From contig DATNOU010000102.1 of the NCBI GenBank assembly GCA_035601195.1, positions 1 through 23,004 on the forward strand: a stretch of 23,004 nt of DNA, read 5' to 3'. The notes beneath the pieces are model-generated. The model was given only the letters and a program-made list of their open reading frames with translations. It ran no database searches and was not told where the DNA came from. The DNA comes from JAIBJP01 sp035601195. GTDB taxonomy: Bacteria > Actinomycetota > Thermoleophilia > Gaiellales > Gaiellaceae. A program made the translations under genes and the position numbers. This document shows, piece after piece, positions 5,702-13,276 of the stretch (positions within the stretch are counted from its first letter, which is position 1; every line of letters starts with the position of its first letter).

Positions 5702-6610
5702 TCAGACGAAGCGTCGTTGGAGCACGATCACGTTGGCGACGAAGGCGCGCGTCTCGGCATAGACGCCGTGCGTCCGAACCGACCAGGGACCCTGGTTGTA
5801 GGCCGCGAGCGCCCTCCGGGGCCGGAAGTTGAACTCGTGCAGCAGTTGGTGGAGGTAGGCCACGCCCACCCTGACGTTCCCGTCCATAGTCCGTGGCACC
5901 CGGCGCCCGATGAGGAACATCTCCACATACGACCAGGTCCCAGGCGTCACCTGCATCACTCCCCAGGCACCGGCGGAGGAGCGAACGTGCGGCTGGAAGC
6001 CTGATTCCATCCACGCCAGCGCCTTCACGAGCGACGGCCCGACGCCGTAATGGCGCGCCCAGAAGTCGAGCGAGGCTCGCACGGTCGAGCGCGTACCACC
6101 GACTCGAGCCTCAGGCCTATGCGAGACGGCGCGGACGCCGAACGCGCGCAACGTCTTTGGCCCGACGATTCCGTCAACACCGAGATGCCGGGCGCGCTGG
6201 TAGCCGCGCACGGCGCGGGCCGTCACACCCGTGTAGCGCCCGTCCACTATGCCCGGGTTGAACCCCTTTGCCCCCAGGAAGAACTCGAGGCAGGCGACGT
6301 CCCAGCCGATTGAGCCGCGCAGGAGCGGGTGTCGGCGCCCGAATAAGGGCCGTCCGAGGCGGCCGAGCTTCCCGCGCGTGAGCGGCCCCGCGACGCCGTC
6401 GACGACGAGGCCCGCGCTGCGCTGGAAGCGGCGCACGGCCTGCGCCGTGAGAGGCCCGGCGATGCCATCGATCTCACCACGGTAGAAGCCTTTGGTCTTG
6501 AGAGCGACCTGGAGGCCGGGAATCTGGGGGTTGGTGATCGCGTGCGCCCGCGCCGGCAGCACCAGGGCTGCGAGGACGGCAAGGCACGCGACGAGTCGCC
6601 GCGAGCGCAT
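5702..6610 (-). CDS. exported lytic transglycosylase with two peptidoglycan-binding domains
   Basis: Cleaves the MurNAc-GlcNAc bond of peptidoglycan outside the membrane. The 302-aa product has a signal peptide ending at A-R-A-H-A (about residue 24). Two PG_binding_1 repeats follow (about 29-80 and 97-157), each with the G-x-x-D-G-x-x-G-P-x-T pattern (D-G-I-A-G-P-L-T; D-G-I-V-G-P-K-T). A C-terminal SLT/GH23 domain spans about 178-302. The catalytic glutamate is E202 in A-W-M-E-S-G-F; G-V-M-Q-V and A-A-Y-N-Q-G-P complete the lysozyme-like signature. Muralytic enzymes of this build serve in wall turnover, septation or germination. The gene is divergent from the lipoprotein at 6691 with 80 bp between; no c-di-AMP riboswitch is recognisable in that gap. 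Confidence 0.92.
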   Translation of the reverse strand: MRSRRLVACLAVLAALVLPARAHAITNPQIPGLQVALKTKGFYRGEIDGIAGPLTAQAVRRFQRSAGLVVDGVAGPLTRGKLGRLGRPLFGRRHPLLRGSIGWDVACLEFFLGAKGFNPGIVDGRYTGVTARAVRGYQRARHLGVDGIVGPKTLRAFGVRAVSHRPEARVGGTRSTVRASLDFWARHYGVGPSLVKALAWMESGFQPHVRSSAGAWGVMQVTPGTWSYVEMFLIGRRVPRTMDGNVRVGVAYLHQLLHEFNFRPRRALAAYNQGPWSVRTHGVYAETRAFVANVIVLQRRFV

Positions 6611-6690
6611 GGGAGGGCGAATTTCGATGCCCGAACGGAGTCTCCTGCTAGCAGGGTCTGCAGTAAGTCCGCCCGGTCAGTCTCCCCGGC

Positions 6691-7046
6691 GTGGCCAGAA
6701 CAGTCATCTGCAGCCTGCTCATGGTCGCCGTCGTTGCGCTCACCTCCTGTGGCGGAGACTCGACCGCCAGCGGAACGGTCGCGGACACCGATATCAGCAT
6801 CGAGACGACCGACATCGAATCCCTCTCCGTCGGCGCCGAGCAGCAATGCATCGAACGCCTGACGAAAGTCGTGGCATCGACTACATCAAAGAGCACGACG
6901 TCAAGGTCGATGACGCGTCCTCGGCCATCTTCGCGATTGAGAACGCGATCTCCGAAGTCTGCGCGGCCATTGACTCCGAGAAGGGAGTCCACGCCGCCGA
7001 CCACGACGTCGTTCACATGGTCGAGGACAAGCTCGCGGAAGGCTGA
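6691..7046 (+). pseudogene. small lipoprotein gene interrupted by a frameshift
   Basis: The frame from GTG 6691 gives a lipoprotein signal peptide (V-A-V-V-A-L-T-S-C-G-G, lipobox L-T-S-C) and an acidic mature start up to about 6870, then turns into low-complexity Thr/Ser/Arg sequence. From about 6873 the frame offset by one base reads well (G-I-D-Y-I-K-E-H-D-V-K-V-D-D-A-S-S-A-I, then V-C-A-A-I-D-S-E-K-G) and stops at 7046. Joined, they give a roughly 118-aa lipoprotein with cysteines C-I-E and E-V-C. The sequence is consistent with loss of one base between about 6850 and 6880. There is no slippery heptamer, so programmed frameshifting is unlikely; this is a recent pseudogene or a sequencing/assembly error. 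Function unknown. Confidence 0.65.
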
Positions 7047-7057
7047 GCCTCGCCTCG

Positions 7058-7076
7058 CCTGGGCCGAAAGCCCAGG
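7058..7076 (+). other. 7-bp GC-rich hairpin after the lipoprotein gene
   Basis: CCTGGGC and GCCCAGG flank a CGAAA loop 11 nt after the lipoprotein stop. No T-run follows; instead a -10 box begins 5 nt later. It could be a weak terminator or mRNA-end stabiliser separating the two genes. Confidence 0.3.
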
Positions 7077-7080
7077 CCCG

Positions 7081-7086
7081 TATCAT
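7081..7086 (+). promoter_or_regulatory. -10 box (TATCAT) for the 7095-7241 gene
   Basis: TATCAT is followed by 8 nt and the ATG at 7095. There is no Shine-Dalgarno between them, which fits leaderless initiation like the paralogue at 5430. Confidence 0.45.
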
Positions 7087-7094
7087 CGGTCCCG

Positions 7095-7241
7095 ATGGGC
7101 CGGAGCCTTCGAGAGCGCATTCGTAACCCGCTCAACTGGGTCTGTAACTGCGACTCAAGCTGCTGGTGTAACACCACGCGGTGGGGCAGGGCGATCATGT
7201 GGTACATCCCCCCGCGCTTCCACCGCTTCCCGCCGAAGTAG
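7095..7241 (+). CDS. 48-aa cysteine-rich miniprotein, paralogue of 5245-5430
   Basis: ATG 7095 to TAG 7241. The product reads M-G-R-S-L-R-E-R-I-R-N-P-L, then C-N-C-D-S-S-C-W-C, G-R-A-I-M-W-Y-I-P and R-F-H-R-F-P-P-K. Nineteen of 36 aligned residues equal those of the 5245-5430 protein without a gap: N-P-L, the four Cys of C-x-C-x3-C-x-C, G-R-A, W-Y-I-P and R-F-H. Such matching between two places on opposite strands is hard to explain unless both are real genes. It is basic, rich in Trp and Cys, and lacks a signal peptide. The function is unknown; a metal-binding knuckle or nucleic-acid contact is possible. It lies between the broken lipoprotein gene and the convergent anti-sigma gene. Confidence 0.7.
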   Translation: MGRSLRERIRNPLNWVCNCDSSCWCNTTRWGRAIMWYIPPRFHRFPPK

Positions 7242-7287
7242 CGCCGCGATGCGCTGCGCCTTGTCGAGCCTCTAAGGCTTCGTCCTC

Positions 7288-7899
7288 CTAGTTCAGAATG
7301 ACGATCTCGACGCCGCCCGCCCGCCGGTTGCCGAGCGCGCGGTTCACCTCGCTCCGCGTAGCGTTGCGGACCTCGACACGCCCGTTGGCCACGCGGGCGT
7401 CGATGCCCTTGCTCCGCAGAAGCTGGGCCACCTGGTCGGCGGGTCCGGCCACGGCCCGGAAAGGCGCGATGCTCGCTTCAGGCGCGCCCTGGTCCAGCTG
7501 GGTCGTCCGCTCGGCCGTCCCGCCAGCGGCGCCTGCTCCCTCCTCGTTGCCGTTCGTTTCGAAAACGCCTGAGCTCACGAGCACGACGACCACAGCTGCG
7601 ACGGCGGCGACCGGCGTCAGGAGAGCGAGGAGCCGCCTCGGCGAGAGGGCCGGGCTGCGACCCGGCGCGCGACGCTGGATGGGCAAGCTCGTTGAGATCG
7701 CCTCGCGCCGAGCAGGAGGCAGGTGCAGGAGCTGCGAATCGCGCAGCGCGTCCTTGCCCGCCTGGACGAGTGCGACCTGCTCCGCGCACGTCGCGCAGCC
7801 CGCGAGGTGAACCTCGAGCTCCGCGCGGCGGTCCGGGGAGAGCTCCCCCTCGACGTAGTCGAAGAGATCGACGTCCTCTGGATGCGTTCCGGTCACCAT
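7288..7899 (-). CDS. membrane-bound zinc-finger anti-sigma factor
   Basis: Partner of the ECF sigma factor encoded just upstream. The 203-aa protein has the anti-sigma (ZAS/zf-HC2) motif H31-x3-C35-x2-C38 in its N-terminal cytoplasmic domain and one transmembrane helix at about 89-112 (L-L-A-L-L-T-P-V-A-A-V-A). The roughly 90-residue extracytoplasmic part ends in a small alpha/beta domain (Q-L-L-R-S-K-G-I-D-A-R-V, then V-E-I-V-I-L-N). Release probably involves a redox or proteolytic signal acting on that domain, but the signal is unknown. It begins 8 nt after the sigma-factor stop, in one minus-strand operon. Confidence 0.87.
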   Translation of the reverse strand: MVTGTHPEDVDLFDYVEGELSPDRRAELEVHLAGCATCAEQVALVQAGKDALRDSQLLHLPPARREAISTSLPIQRRAPGRSPALSPRRLLALLTPVAAVAAVVVVLVSSGVFETNGNEEGAGAAGGTAERTTQLDQGAPEASIAPFRAVAGPADQVAQLLRSKGIDARVANGRVEVRNATRSEVNRALGNRRAGGVEIVILN

Positions 7900-7907
7900 T
7901 CGTTCGA

Positions 7908-8438
7908 CTATTCGCGCTCCGCCCTGGTTCCCAGCAATTCGGCGAGTCGCTTGCGGCCACGGAAGATTCTCGACTTCACGGTACCCTCGGCGACCCCTGT
8001 CAGCTCGGCGATCTCCGCGTAGGAGCAGCCGAGGACGTCATAGAGGACGACGGCGCCGCGGAACTCCTCTTCGAGGGCTGCGAGTGCCTGCTGAAGCGCT
8101 CCGGACAACTCATGGGCCACGAAGTGGTCGCGGGGGTCGAGGGGCTCGGCCACCTCGTCGAGCGGAGCGGCCGGACGCTTCGTTCGCTGATCGTGGACGG
8201 CGTTGAGACAAATACGGTAGAGCCAGGTCGAGAAGCGCGCGCCGTGACGGAAGGAGGAAAGACCGAGCCACGCACGGATGAACGCCTCCTGGACGGCGTC
8301 GGCGGCTTCGTCTGGCGATCCGAGCAGGCGCGCGGCCAGCGTGAAGAGCCGGTGCTGGTGCCGGTCGACGAGCTGCTCGAAGGCCCAGCGGTCGCCATTC
8401 TGAGCGCGCCTTACGAGAGGTCCGTCAGGATCATCCAC
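7908..8438 (-). CDS. ECF-type RNA polymerase sigma factor (RpoE/SigE-like)
   Basis: Directs RNA polymerase to a stress regulon when freed from its anti-sigma factor. At 176 aa it has only regions 2 and 4. Region 2 (about 9-80) contains F-E-Q-L-V-D-R-H, D-E-A-A-D-A-V-Q-E-A-F-I-R-A-W and the -10-recognition segment F-S-T-W-L-Y-R-I. Region 4 (about 112-170) contains F-R-G-A-V-V-L-Y-D-V-L-G and the helix-turn-helix Y-A-E-I-A-E-L-T-G-V-A-E-G-T-V-K-S-R-I-F-R-G-R. The start is GTG 8438, with GGAG 11 nt upstream; that Shine-Dalgarno lies inside the first codons of the divergent glycosyltransferase gene. The target regulon cannot be told from here. Confidence 0.92.
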   Translation of the reverse strand: MDDPDGPLVRRAQNGDRWAFEQLVDRHQHRLFTLAARLLGSPDEAADAVQEAFIRAWLGLSSFRHGARFSTWLYRICLNAVHDQRTKRPAAPLDEVAEPLDPRDHFVAHELSGALQQALAALEEEFRGAVVLYDVLGCSYAEIAELTGVAEGTVKSRIFRGRKRLAELLGTRAERE

Positions 8439-8440
8439 GC

Positions 8441-9676
8441 GTGAAGATTCTCCTTTGGCACGGCTACCTCCTGGGAGGCACGGGCTCGAATGTCTATACG
8501 CGCTCCCTGGCGCGCGCCTGGAGTCGTCTCGGACATGAGGTCATCGTCTTCTGCCAGGACCCTCATCCCGACCGCTACGAAGGCCTCGAGCGTGTCAAGG
8601 TCATTCGACCCCGGATCGACGGGCCCCTGCCGGTCTTCGTCCTCGACCGCTACGAGGACCTCGAGCCGGCCTATCTCCAGGATCTGACTCCAGCCGAGCG
8701 CGAACGCTTCGTCGAGCTAAATGCCGCCACAGTGCGCGGGTTTCTTCCGGCCGATTACATCTTCGTCAACCATGTCCTGCTGGGGGCGCCCGTCGGGGCC
8801 GCGGTCGGGGCGCCGTACACCCTGAAGGCGCACGGCTCGGAGCTGGAGTTCTCGATGCGCGGCAACGACGATCTCGTCGCGTGGGCGCGCACCGCGCTCG
8901 GCTCGGCGCAGGAGGTCGTTGTCGGCTCCGAGCACGTCCGCGAGGTGCTCGCCGAGGTGGTCGGCTGGACCGAGCGCGTGAGGATCGTGCCCCCGGGCGT
9001 CGACGTGGACGAGCTCCGTCCCGAGCCTCGGGAGAATGCGCTTCGGCAGCTCCTCGAGGAGGCCCGTCGTGACGGGCCGCGCGGCTCGGAACGCGATCCC
9101 GACGAGGGCAATGCTTCCCGCTTCGAGGAGTTCTTTTCCGAAGAGGGGCCCACGATCGTCTACGTCGGCAAGCTCAGCGAGGAAAAAGGAGTGAGCCTCC
9201 TGCTCGAGGCGCTCGAAGGTGTTGACGCGCGAGCCGTCATCGTCGGGTTCGGGCCGGCCCGGGACGAGCTCGAGCGCCAGGCCGGCCAGAAAGTCCTCTT
9301 CACTGGAGCGCTCGAGCACCGGCACCTGCGGCATCTGTGGCCCCTCGCCGACGTCAGCGTCACCCCGTCGGTCTTCCCTGAGGCATTCGGGATGGTGGCG
9401 GCCGAGGCGGCGGCCTGCGGCTCGCCGCCGCTCGTCGCCCGGCATTCGGGCCTGGTCGCGGTCGCAGAGGGGCTCGAAGCCGAGTACCCGGAGCGGCACC
9501 GCGAGCTTGCGAGCTTCGTGCAGGGTGACCCGGACGATCTTCGGAGCAAGGTGCTGAAGATCCTCAGCCTTCCGCGCTCGGAGTGGCAAGAGCTCTCGGC
9601 GGCCGCCCGCCGGGCGGCGGTCGAGCGTTGGAGCTGGGAGCGCGTGGCCGCTCTGCTACTTTCGCGCGATGGGTGA
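8441..9676 (+). CDS. glycosyltransferase family 4 (GT-B fold)
   Basis: Transfers a sugar from a nucleotide-sugar donor; the acceptor is unknown. The 411-aa protein starts with the GT4 N-terminal strand and glycine loop (L-L-W-H-G-Y-L-L-G-G-T-G-S-N-V-Y). Later come V-P-P-G-V-D, the donor-domain K-L-S-E-E-K-G (about residue 243) and the retaining E-x7-E signature P-E-A-F-G-M-V-A-A-E-A (about 312-322). An acidic, poorly conserved insert lies at about 200-235. The start codon leads directly into the conserved strand, so GTG 8441 is almost certainly right, only 2 bp from the divergent sigma-factor start. Its stop overlaps the next gene by 8 nt. Close coupling to a YbdK-type ligase suggests a shared small-molecule pathway. 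Confidence 0.88.
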   Translation: MKILLWHGYLLGGTGSNVYTRSLARAWSRLGHEVIVFCQDPHPDRYEGLERVKVIRPRIDGPLPVFVLDRYEDLEPAYLQDLTPAERERFVELNAATVRGFLPADYIFVNHVLLGAPVGAAVGAPYTLKAHGSELEFSMRGNDDLVAWARTALGSAQEVVVGSEHVREVLAEVVGWTERVRIVPPGVDVDELRPEPRENALRQLLEEARRDGPRGSERDPDEGNASRFEEFFSEEGPTIVYVGKLSEEKGVSLLLEALEGVDARAVIVGFGPARDELERQAGQKVLFTGALEHRHLRHLWPLADVSVTPSVFPEAFGMVAAEAAACGSPPLVARHSGLVAVAEGLEAEYPERHRELASFVQGDPDDLRSKVLKILSLPRSEWQELSAAARRAAVERWSWERVAALLLSRDG

Positions 9677-10820
9677 GGCCCAGCAGCTCAAACCCGAGGA
9701 GCAGATCCGCTTCGCGCGGGAAGGCTTCGACGCGGGCGAGGATCTCACGGTGGCCGTCGAGGAGGAGTTCGCGATCCTCGACCCCCGCACGCACGGCCTC
9801 GTCAACCGCTTCGAGGAGTTCGCGGAGGGCGCTGTAGGGACGGACCTCGAGGGCCAACTCGTCGGGGAGCTGATCGCCTCCGAGGTGGAGGTCCGCACGG
9901 GTCGCTGTGAGACGTTCGCCGAGGCGGCGACGGCGATGTCCGAGCGGCGCCGCCAGCTTCTCGAGCTCGCCGGGCGCCTGGACGCCGCCCTGTGCGGCAC
10001 CGGAACGCATCCGTGGAGCCCCTGGCAGGAGCAGCGCATCATCGACACGCCCCACTACAGGCGCAACGACGAGCTCCTCCGCTACGTCGTCTGGCGCAAC
10101 AACAGCTTCGGGCTGCACGTCCATGTCGGGATCCGCGGCGCCGACAGGGCGATCGCGGTCATGAACGCGCTGCGAAGCTACCTGCCCGAGCTGCTCGCTT
10201 TTTCCGCGAGCTCGCCCTTCGTCGAGGGCGTGTACACCTATCTGCACTCGGCGCGCACCGAGATCTTCACGCGGATGTTTCCCCGCTGCGGCGTTCCCGA
10301 CCTCTTCGACGGCTGGGACGGCTACGAGCGCTATGTCCGTTTTCTCTATGACACAGGTTCGATCACCGAGCACACCCAGATCTGGTGGAGCGTGCGACCG
10401 CACCTCGCCTTCCCCACGGTCGAGATCCGTATCTGCGACGGCCAGCCGGAGCTGGCGGAGGCCCAGAACCTGGCCGCGCTCCTGTATGCGCTCACCGCGC
10501 GGATCGCTCGCGCGGTCGACGAGGGCGAGCCGCTGCCGGCGCATCCTCATCGCCTGATCGAGGAGAACCTTTGGCGGGCGATCCGCTATGGCCTTTCCGA
10601 CAGCTTCATCGACCTCGACAGCGGGGACGTGCTTCCGACCCGCCAACGCCTGGAGGACCTGATCGACTGGATCGCGCCGGTCGCCGAGGAGCTCGGAGTG
10701 GCGTCGTATCTCGCCGTCCCGGAGCAGAACGCCGCCGAGCGCCAGATCGCCCGCTGTGAAGCAGGCGAGAGCATCGAGGCGATCTACGCCCGCGAGGTGC
10801 TGGAGCCCGTCCGTGTCTGA
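9669..10820 (+). CDS. YbdK-type carboxylate-amine ligase (glutamate-cysteine ligase family 2)
   Basis: ATP-dependent ligase of the GCS2 family; characterised members show weak glutamate-cysteine ligase activity, but the true substrates are often unknown. At 383 aa it has the normal length. Family features are the start of the fold V-A-V-E-E-E-F-A-I-L-D, S-E-V-E-V-R-T-G, the G-T-G-T-H-P loop, G-L-H-V-H-V-G-I and V-E-I-R-I-C-D. The ATG at 9669 overlaps the glycosyltransferase stop by 8 nt, and the DUF1844 gene overlaps its own stop by 8 nt, so three genes are translationally linked. Together with a GT4 enzyme it could belong to synthesis of a low-molecular-weight thiol or glycosylated amide; that is inference. 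Confidence 0.88.
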   Translation: MGEAQQLKPEEQIRFAREGFDAGEDLTVAVEEEFAILDPRTHGLVNRFEEFAEGAVGTDLEGQLVGELIASEVEVRTGRCETFAEAATAMSERRRQLLELAGRLDAALCGTGTHPWSPWQEQRIIDTPHYRRNDELLRYVVWRNNSFGLHVHVGIRGADRAIAVMNALRSYLPELLAFSASSPFVEGVYTYLHSARTEIFTRMFPRCGVPDLFDGWDGYERYVRFLYDTGSITEHTQIWWSVRPHLAFPTVEIRICDGQPELAEAQNLAALLYALTARIARAVDEGEPLPAHPHRLIEENLWRAIRYGLSDSFIDLDSGDVLPTRQRLEDLIDWIAPVAEELGVASYLAVPEQNAAERQIARCEAGESIEAIYAREVLEPVRV

Positions 10821-11127
10821 GCACGAAGAGGAGGCGGCCCGCCGGCTCGCCGAAGAACTGAGAAACCTCAAGGTCGAGGACGTGCTCCTCAACGTCCTGG
10901 TCCAGATCTCGTCGATCGGCTACCGCCGGCTGGGGCTGACCGAGGAGACGAGGGAAGACCGCGACCTCGGGCAGGCGAAGCTCGCCATCGACACGATGAA
11001 GGCGCTCACGCCCGTGCTCGCCCAGGTTGTCCCGAGCGAGCTCGTGCTCGAGTTCGAGCGGTCGGTCGCCGAGCTCCAGCTCGCTTATGTGAAGGCAGCC
11101 TCAGAGGGAGCGGGTGGCGAAGGGTGA
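10813..11127 (+). CDS. DUF1844-family protein
   Basis: 104 aa from GTG 10813. The region R-R-L-A-E-E-L-R-N-L-K-V-E-D-V-L-L followed by S-S-I-G-Y-R-R-L-G-L, then Q-A-K-L-A-I-D-T-M-K-A-L, matches the DUF1844 pattern of short helical proteins found near housekeeping genes in many bacteria. No function is known for the family. An earlier ATG at 10756 lies inside the ligase gene and would add 19 low-complexity residues, so I prefer the GTG, which overlaps the ligase stop by 8 nt. The C terminus is Gly/Glu-rich. Confidence 0.78.
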   Translation: MSEHEEEAARRLAEELRNLKVEDVLLNVLVQISSIGYRRLGLTEETREDRDLGQAKLAIDTMKALTPVLAQVVPSELVLEFERSVAELQLAYVKAASEGAGGEG

Positions 11128-11233
11128 GACCCGTGTCGGCGCCAGTAAACGCTTCGACATCGTCAGCTGTGATAAGAATCCGCGGGCCGCGATCCGGCAC
11201 CAGCTGCCCGATTGCGCGTAGGCCCTCGACCTC

Positions 11234-13276
11234 GTGACGGACTTCTTCCTGAACCACAGCGTGCTCTTTGCCCTGCTCTGCGCAGGCGTCGGCATCGCCT
11301 GGGGGGCCGTCCTGACGGTGCGCATCCTGCGTCTGTCGCCCGGCAGCGAGCGCATGCAGGAGATCGCCCGCGCCGTGCAGGAAGGCGCTTCCGCGTACCT
11401 GCGCCGCCAGTACCTCACGATTGCCGCGGTCGCGGGGATCATCTTCCTCGGCATCGGTCTCTGGAACGACCTCGGCTGGTACACGGCCTTCGGCTTCCTC
11501 ATCGGCGCGGTCTTCTCCGCGGCCGCGGGCTTCATCGGCATGAACGTCGCCGTGCGCGCGAACGTGCGCACGGCCGAGGCGGCCAAGGGCGGCGTACGAC
11601 CTGCGCTCGCCGTCGCTTTCGGCGCCGGCTCGGTGACGGGTCTTCTCGTGGTCGGCCTCGGACTGCTCGGGGTCGCCGCGTACTACGGGATCCTGACGAG
11701 GTGGTTCGACCAGGGACCGGACGACGCGACCAAGGATCTGATCGGGCTCGCCTTCGGCGGTTCGCTCATCTCCGTCTTCGCGCGCCTCGGGGGCGGTATC
11801 TACACGAAGGCCGCGGACGTGGGCGCGGACCTCGTCGGGAAGGTCGAGGCCGGTATTCCCGAGGACGACCCGCGAAACCCGGCCGTGATTGCGGACAACG
11901 TCGGCGACAACGTCGGCGACTGCGCCGGTATGGCCGCGGACCTGTTCGAGACCTACGCGGTCACGGCCGTCGCGGTCATGTTCCTCGGGGCCATCAACTT
12001 CCCCTCCTCGGGCCTCGTCGTGTACCCGTTGGCGCTCGGCGGGGTCGGAGTCATCGCGTCGGTGATCGGAACGTTCTTCGCCCGGATCGGGCGTACGGGC
12101 TCGATCATGAACGCGCTCTACAAGGCGGTCGCGGTCGCAACGGTGCTGTCGGCGATCGGGTTCATCCCGGTTACGCTGGCCTTCGACGGCGGGAAGTACG
12201 GTTACTGGGATCTCTACGGCTGCGCGGTCATCGGGCTCGCCGTCACGTTCCTCCTCGTCGCGATCACCGAGTTCTACACCGGCACCCGCTGGCTTCCGGT
12301 CAAGGGAATCTCGCGCGCCTCCACGACCGGGCACGCGACCAACATCATCGAGGGTCTGGCGATCGGGATGCAGGCGACCGCCCTACCAGTGCTCGTCATC
12401 GCCGCGGGAATCGTCGGAGCCGCGGGCCTCGCCGGTCTCTACGGGATCGGCGTGGCGGTGATGGCGCAGCTGTCCATGACCGGCATGATCGTCGCGCTCG
12501 ACGCGTACGGGCCGGTGACCGACAACGCGGGCGGCATCGCGGAGATGGCCGATCTCGACGAGTCGGTGCGAGGCGTGACGGATCCGCTTGATGCGGTCGG
12601 CAACACGACGAAGGCCGTGACGAAGGGCTACGCCATCGGCTCGGCGGGCCTCGCAGCGCTCGTCCTGTTCGACGGGTTCACGTCGGAGCTCTCGAACCAG
12701 GGCATCCAGGCGACGTTCGACCTGAGCGACGACTGGGTCATCGCCGGGCTCTTCATCGGCGGGCTGATGCCGTTCCTCTTTGCGTCCCTGGCGATGCAGG
12801 CGGTCGGCCGGGTGGGGGGACAAGTAGTGCAGGAGGTGCGGCGCCAGTTTCGTGAGATCCCCGGGATCATGGAAGGAACGGCTCGGCCGGAATACGGCCG
12901 GACGGTCGACATCGTCACGGGCGAGGCGATCAAGAAGATGATGCTCCCCGCCACGATTCCCGTCGTTTTTCCAATCGTCGCCGGGATCATCAAGCCGGAG
13001 CTGGTCGGCGGCCTGCTCATCGGGACGATCGTCACGGGGATCTTCCTCGCCATCGCCATGACCTCGGGCGGAGGCGCCTGGGACAACGCCAAGAAGCTGA
13101 TCGAGGACGGCGCCTATGGCGGCAAGGGCTCAGAGGCCCACGCGGCGGCCGTGACGGGCGACACGGTCGGCGATCCCTACAAGGACACCGCCGGTCCCGC
13201 CATCAACCCCATGATCAAGATCACGAACATCGTCGCGATCCTGATCATTCCGCTCATAGCCGCCATCCACGGTTAG
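11234..13276 (+). CDS. hppA: membrane-bound proton-pumping pyrophosphatase, K+-independent type
   Basis: Hydrolyses PPi and pumps H+ across the cytoplasmic membrane, conserving energy from biosynthetic PPi. The 680-aa product is full length, with about 16 hydrophobic segments. The PPi/Mg2+ site is visible as G-G-I-Y-T-K-A-A-D-V-G-A-D-L followed by D211-D-P-R-N-P and D-N-V-G-D-N-V-G-D-C-A-G. The C-terminal G-D-T-V-G-D-P-Y-K-D-T-A-G-P site is also intact. In G-N-T-T-K-A-V-T-K-G the residues at 460 and 463 are K and T, the established signature of K+-independent enzymes (K+-dependent ones have A and G). The start is GTG 11234, with no strong Shine-Dalgarno. It overlaps the convergent 13273 gene by 4 nt. 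Confidence 0.97.
   Translation: MTDFFLNHSVLFALLCAGVGIAWGAVLTVRILRLSPGSERMQEIARAVQEGASAYLRRQYLTIAAVAGIIFLGIGLWNDLGWYTAFGFLIGAVFSAAAGFIGMNVAVRANVRTAEAAKGGVRPALAVAFGAGSVTGLLVVGLGLLGVAAYYGILTRWFDQGPDDATKDLIGLAFGGSLISVFARLGGGIYTKAADVGADLVGKVEAGIPEDDPRNPAVIADNVGDNVGDCAGMAADLFETYAVTAVAVMFLGAINFPSSGLVVYPLALGGVGVIASVIGTFFARIGRTGSIMNALYKAVAVATVLSAIGFIPVTLAFDGGKYGYWDLYGCAVIGLAVTFLLVAITEFYTGTRWLPVKGISRASTTGHATNIIEGLAIGMQATALPVLVIAAGIVGAAGLAGLYGIGVAVMAQLSMTGMIVALDAYGPVTDNAGGIAEMADLDESVRGVTDPLDAVGNTTKAVTKGYAIGSAGLAALVLFDGFTSELSNQGIQATFDLSDDWVIAGLFIGGLMPFLFASLAMQAVGRVGGQVVQEVRRQFREIPGIMEGTARPEYGRTVDIVTGEAIKKMMLPATIPVVFPIVAGIIKPELVGGLLIGTIVTGIFLAIAMTSGGGAWDNAKKLIEDGAYGGKGSEAHAAAVTGDTVGDPYKDTAGPAINPMIKITNIVAILIIPLIAAIHG

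Noticed and set aside
6611..6690. Possible c-di-AMP riboswitch upstream of the lytic transglycosylase
   Set aside because: Only 80 bp separate the divergent genes and the conserved aptamer segments are not visible.
9564..10892. Long minus-strand open frame antisense to the YbdK-type gene
   Set aside because: Low-complexity shadow translation; the plus-strand protein has full family motifs.
11006..12591. Long open frames on both strands overlapping hppA
   Set aside because: Arg/Gly/Asp-rich shadows of an unmistakable pyrophosphatase gene.
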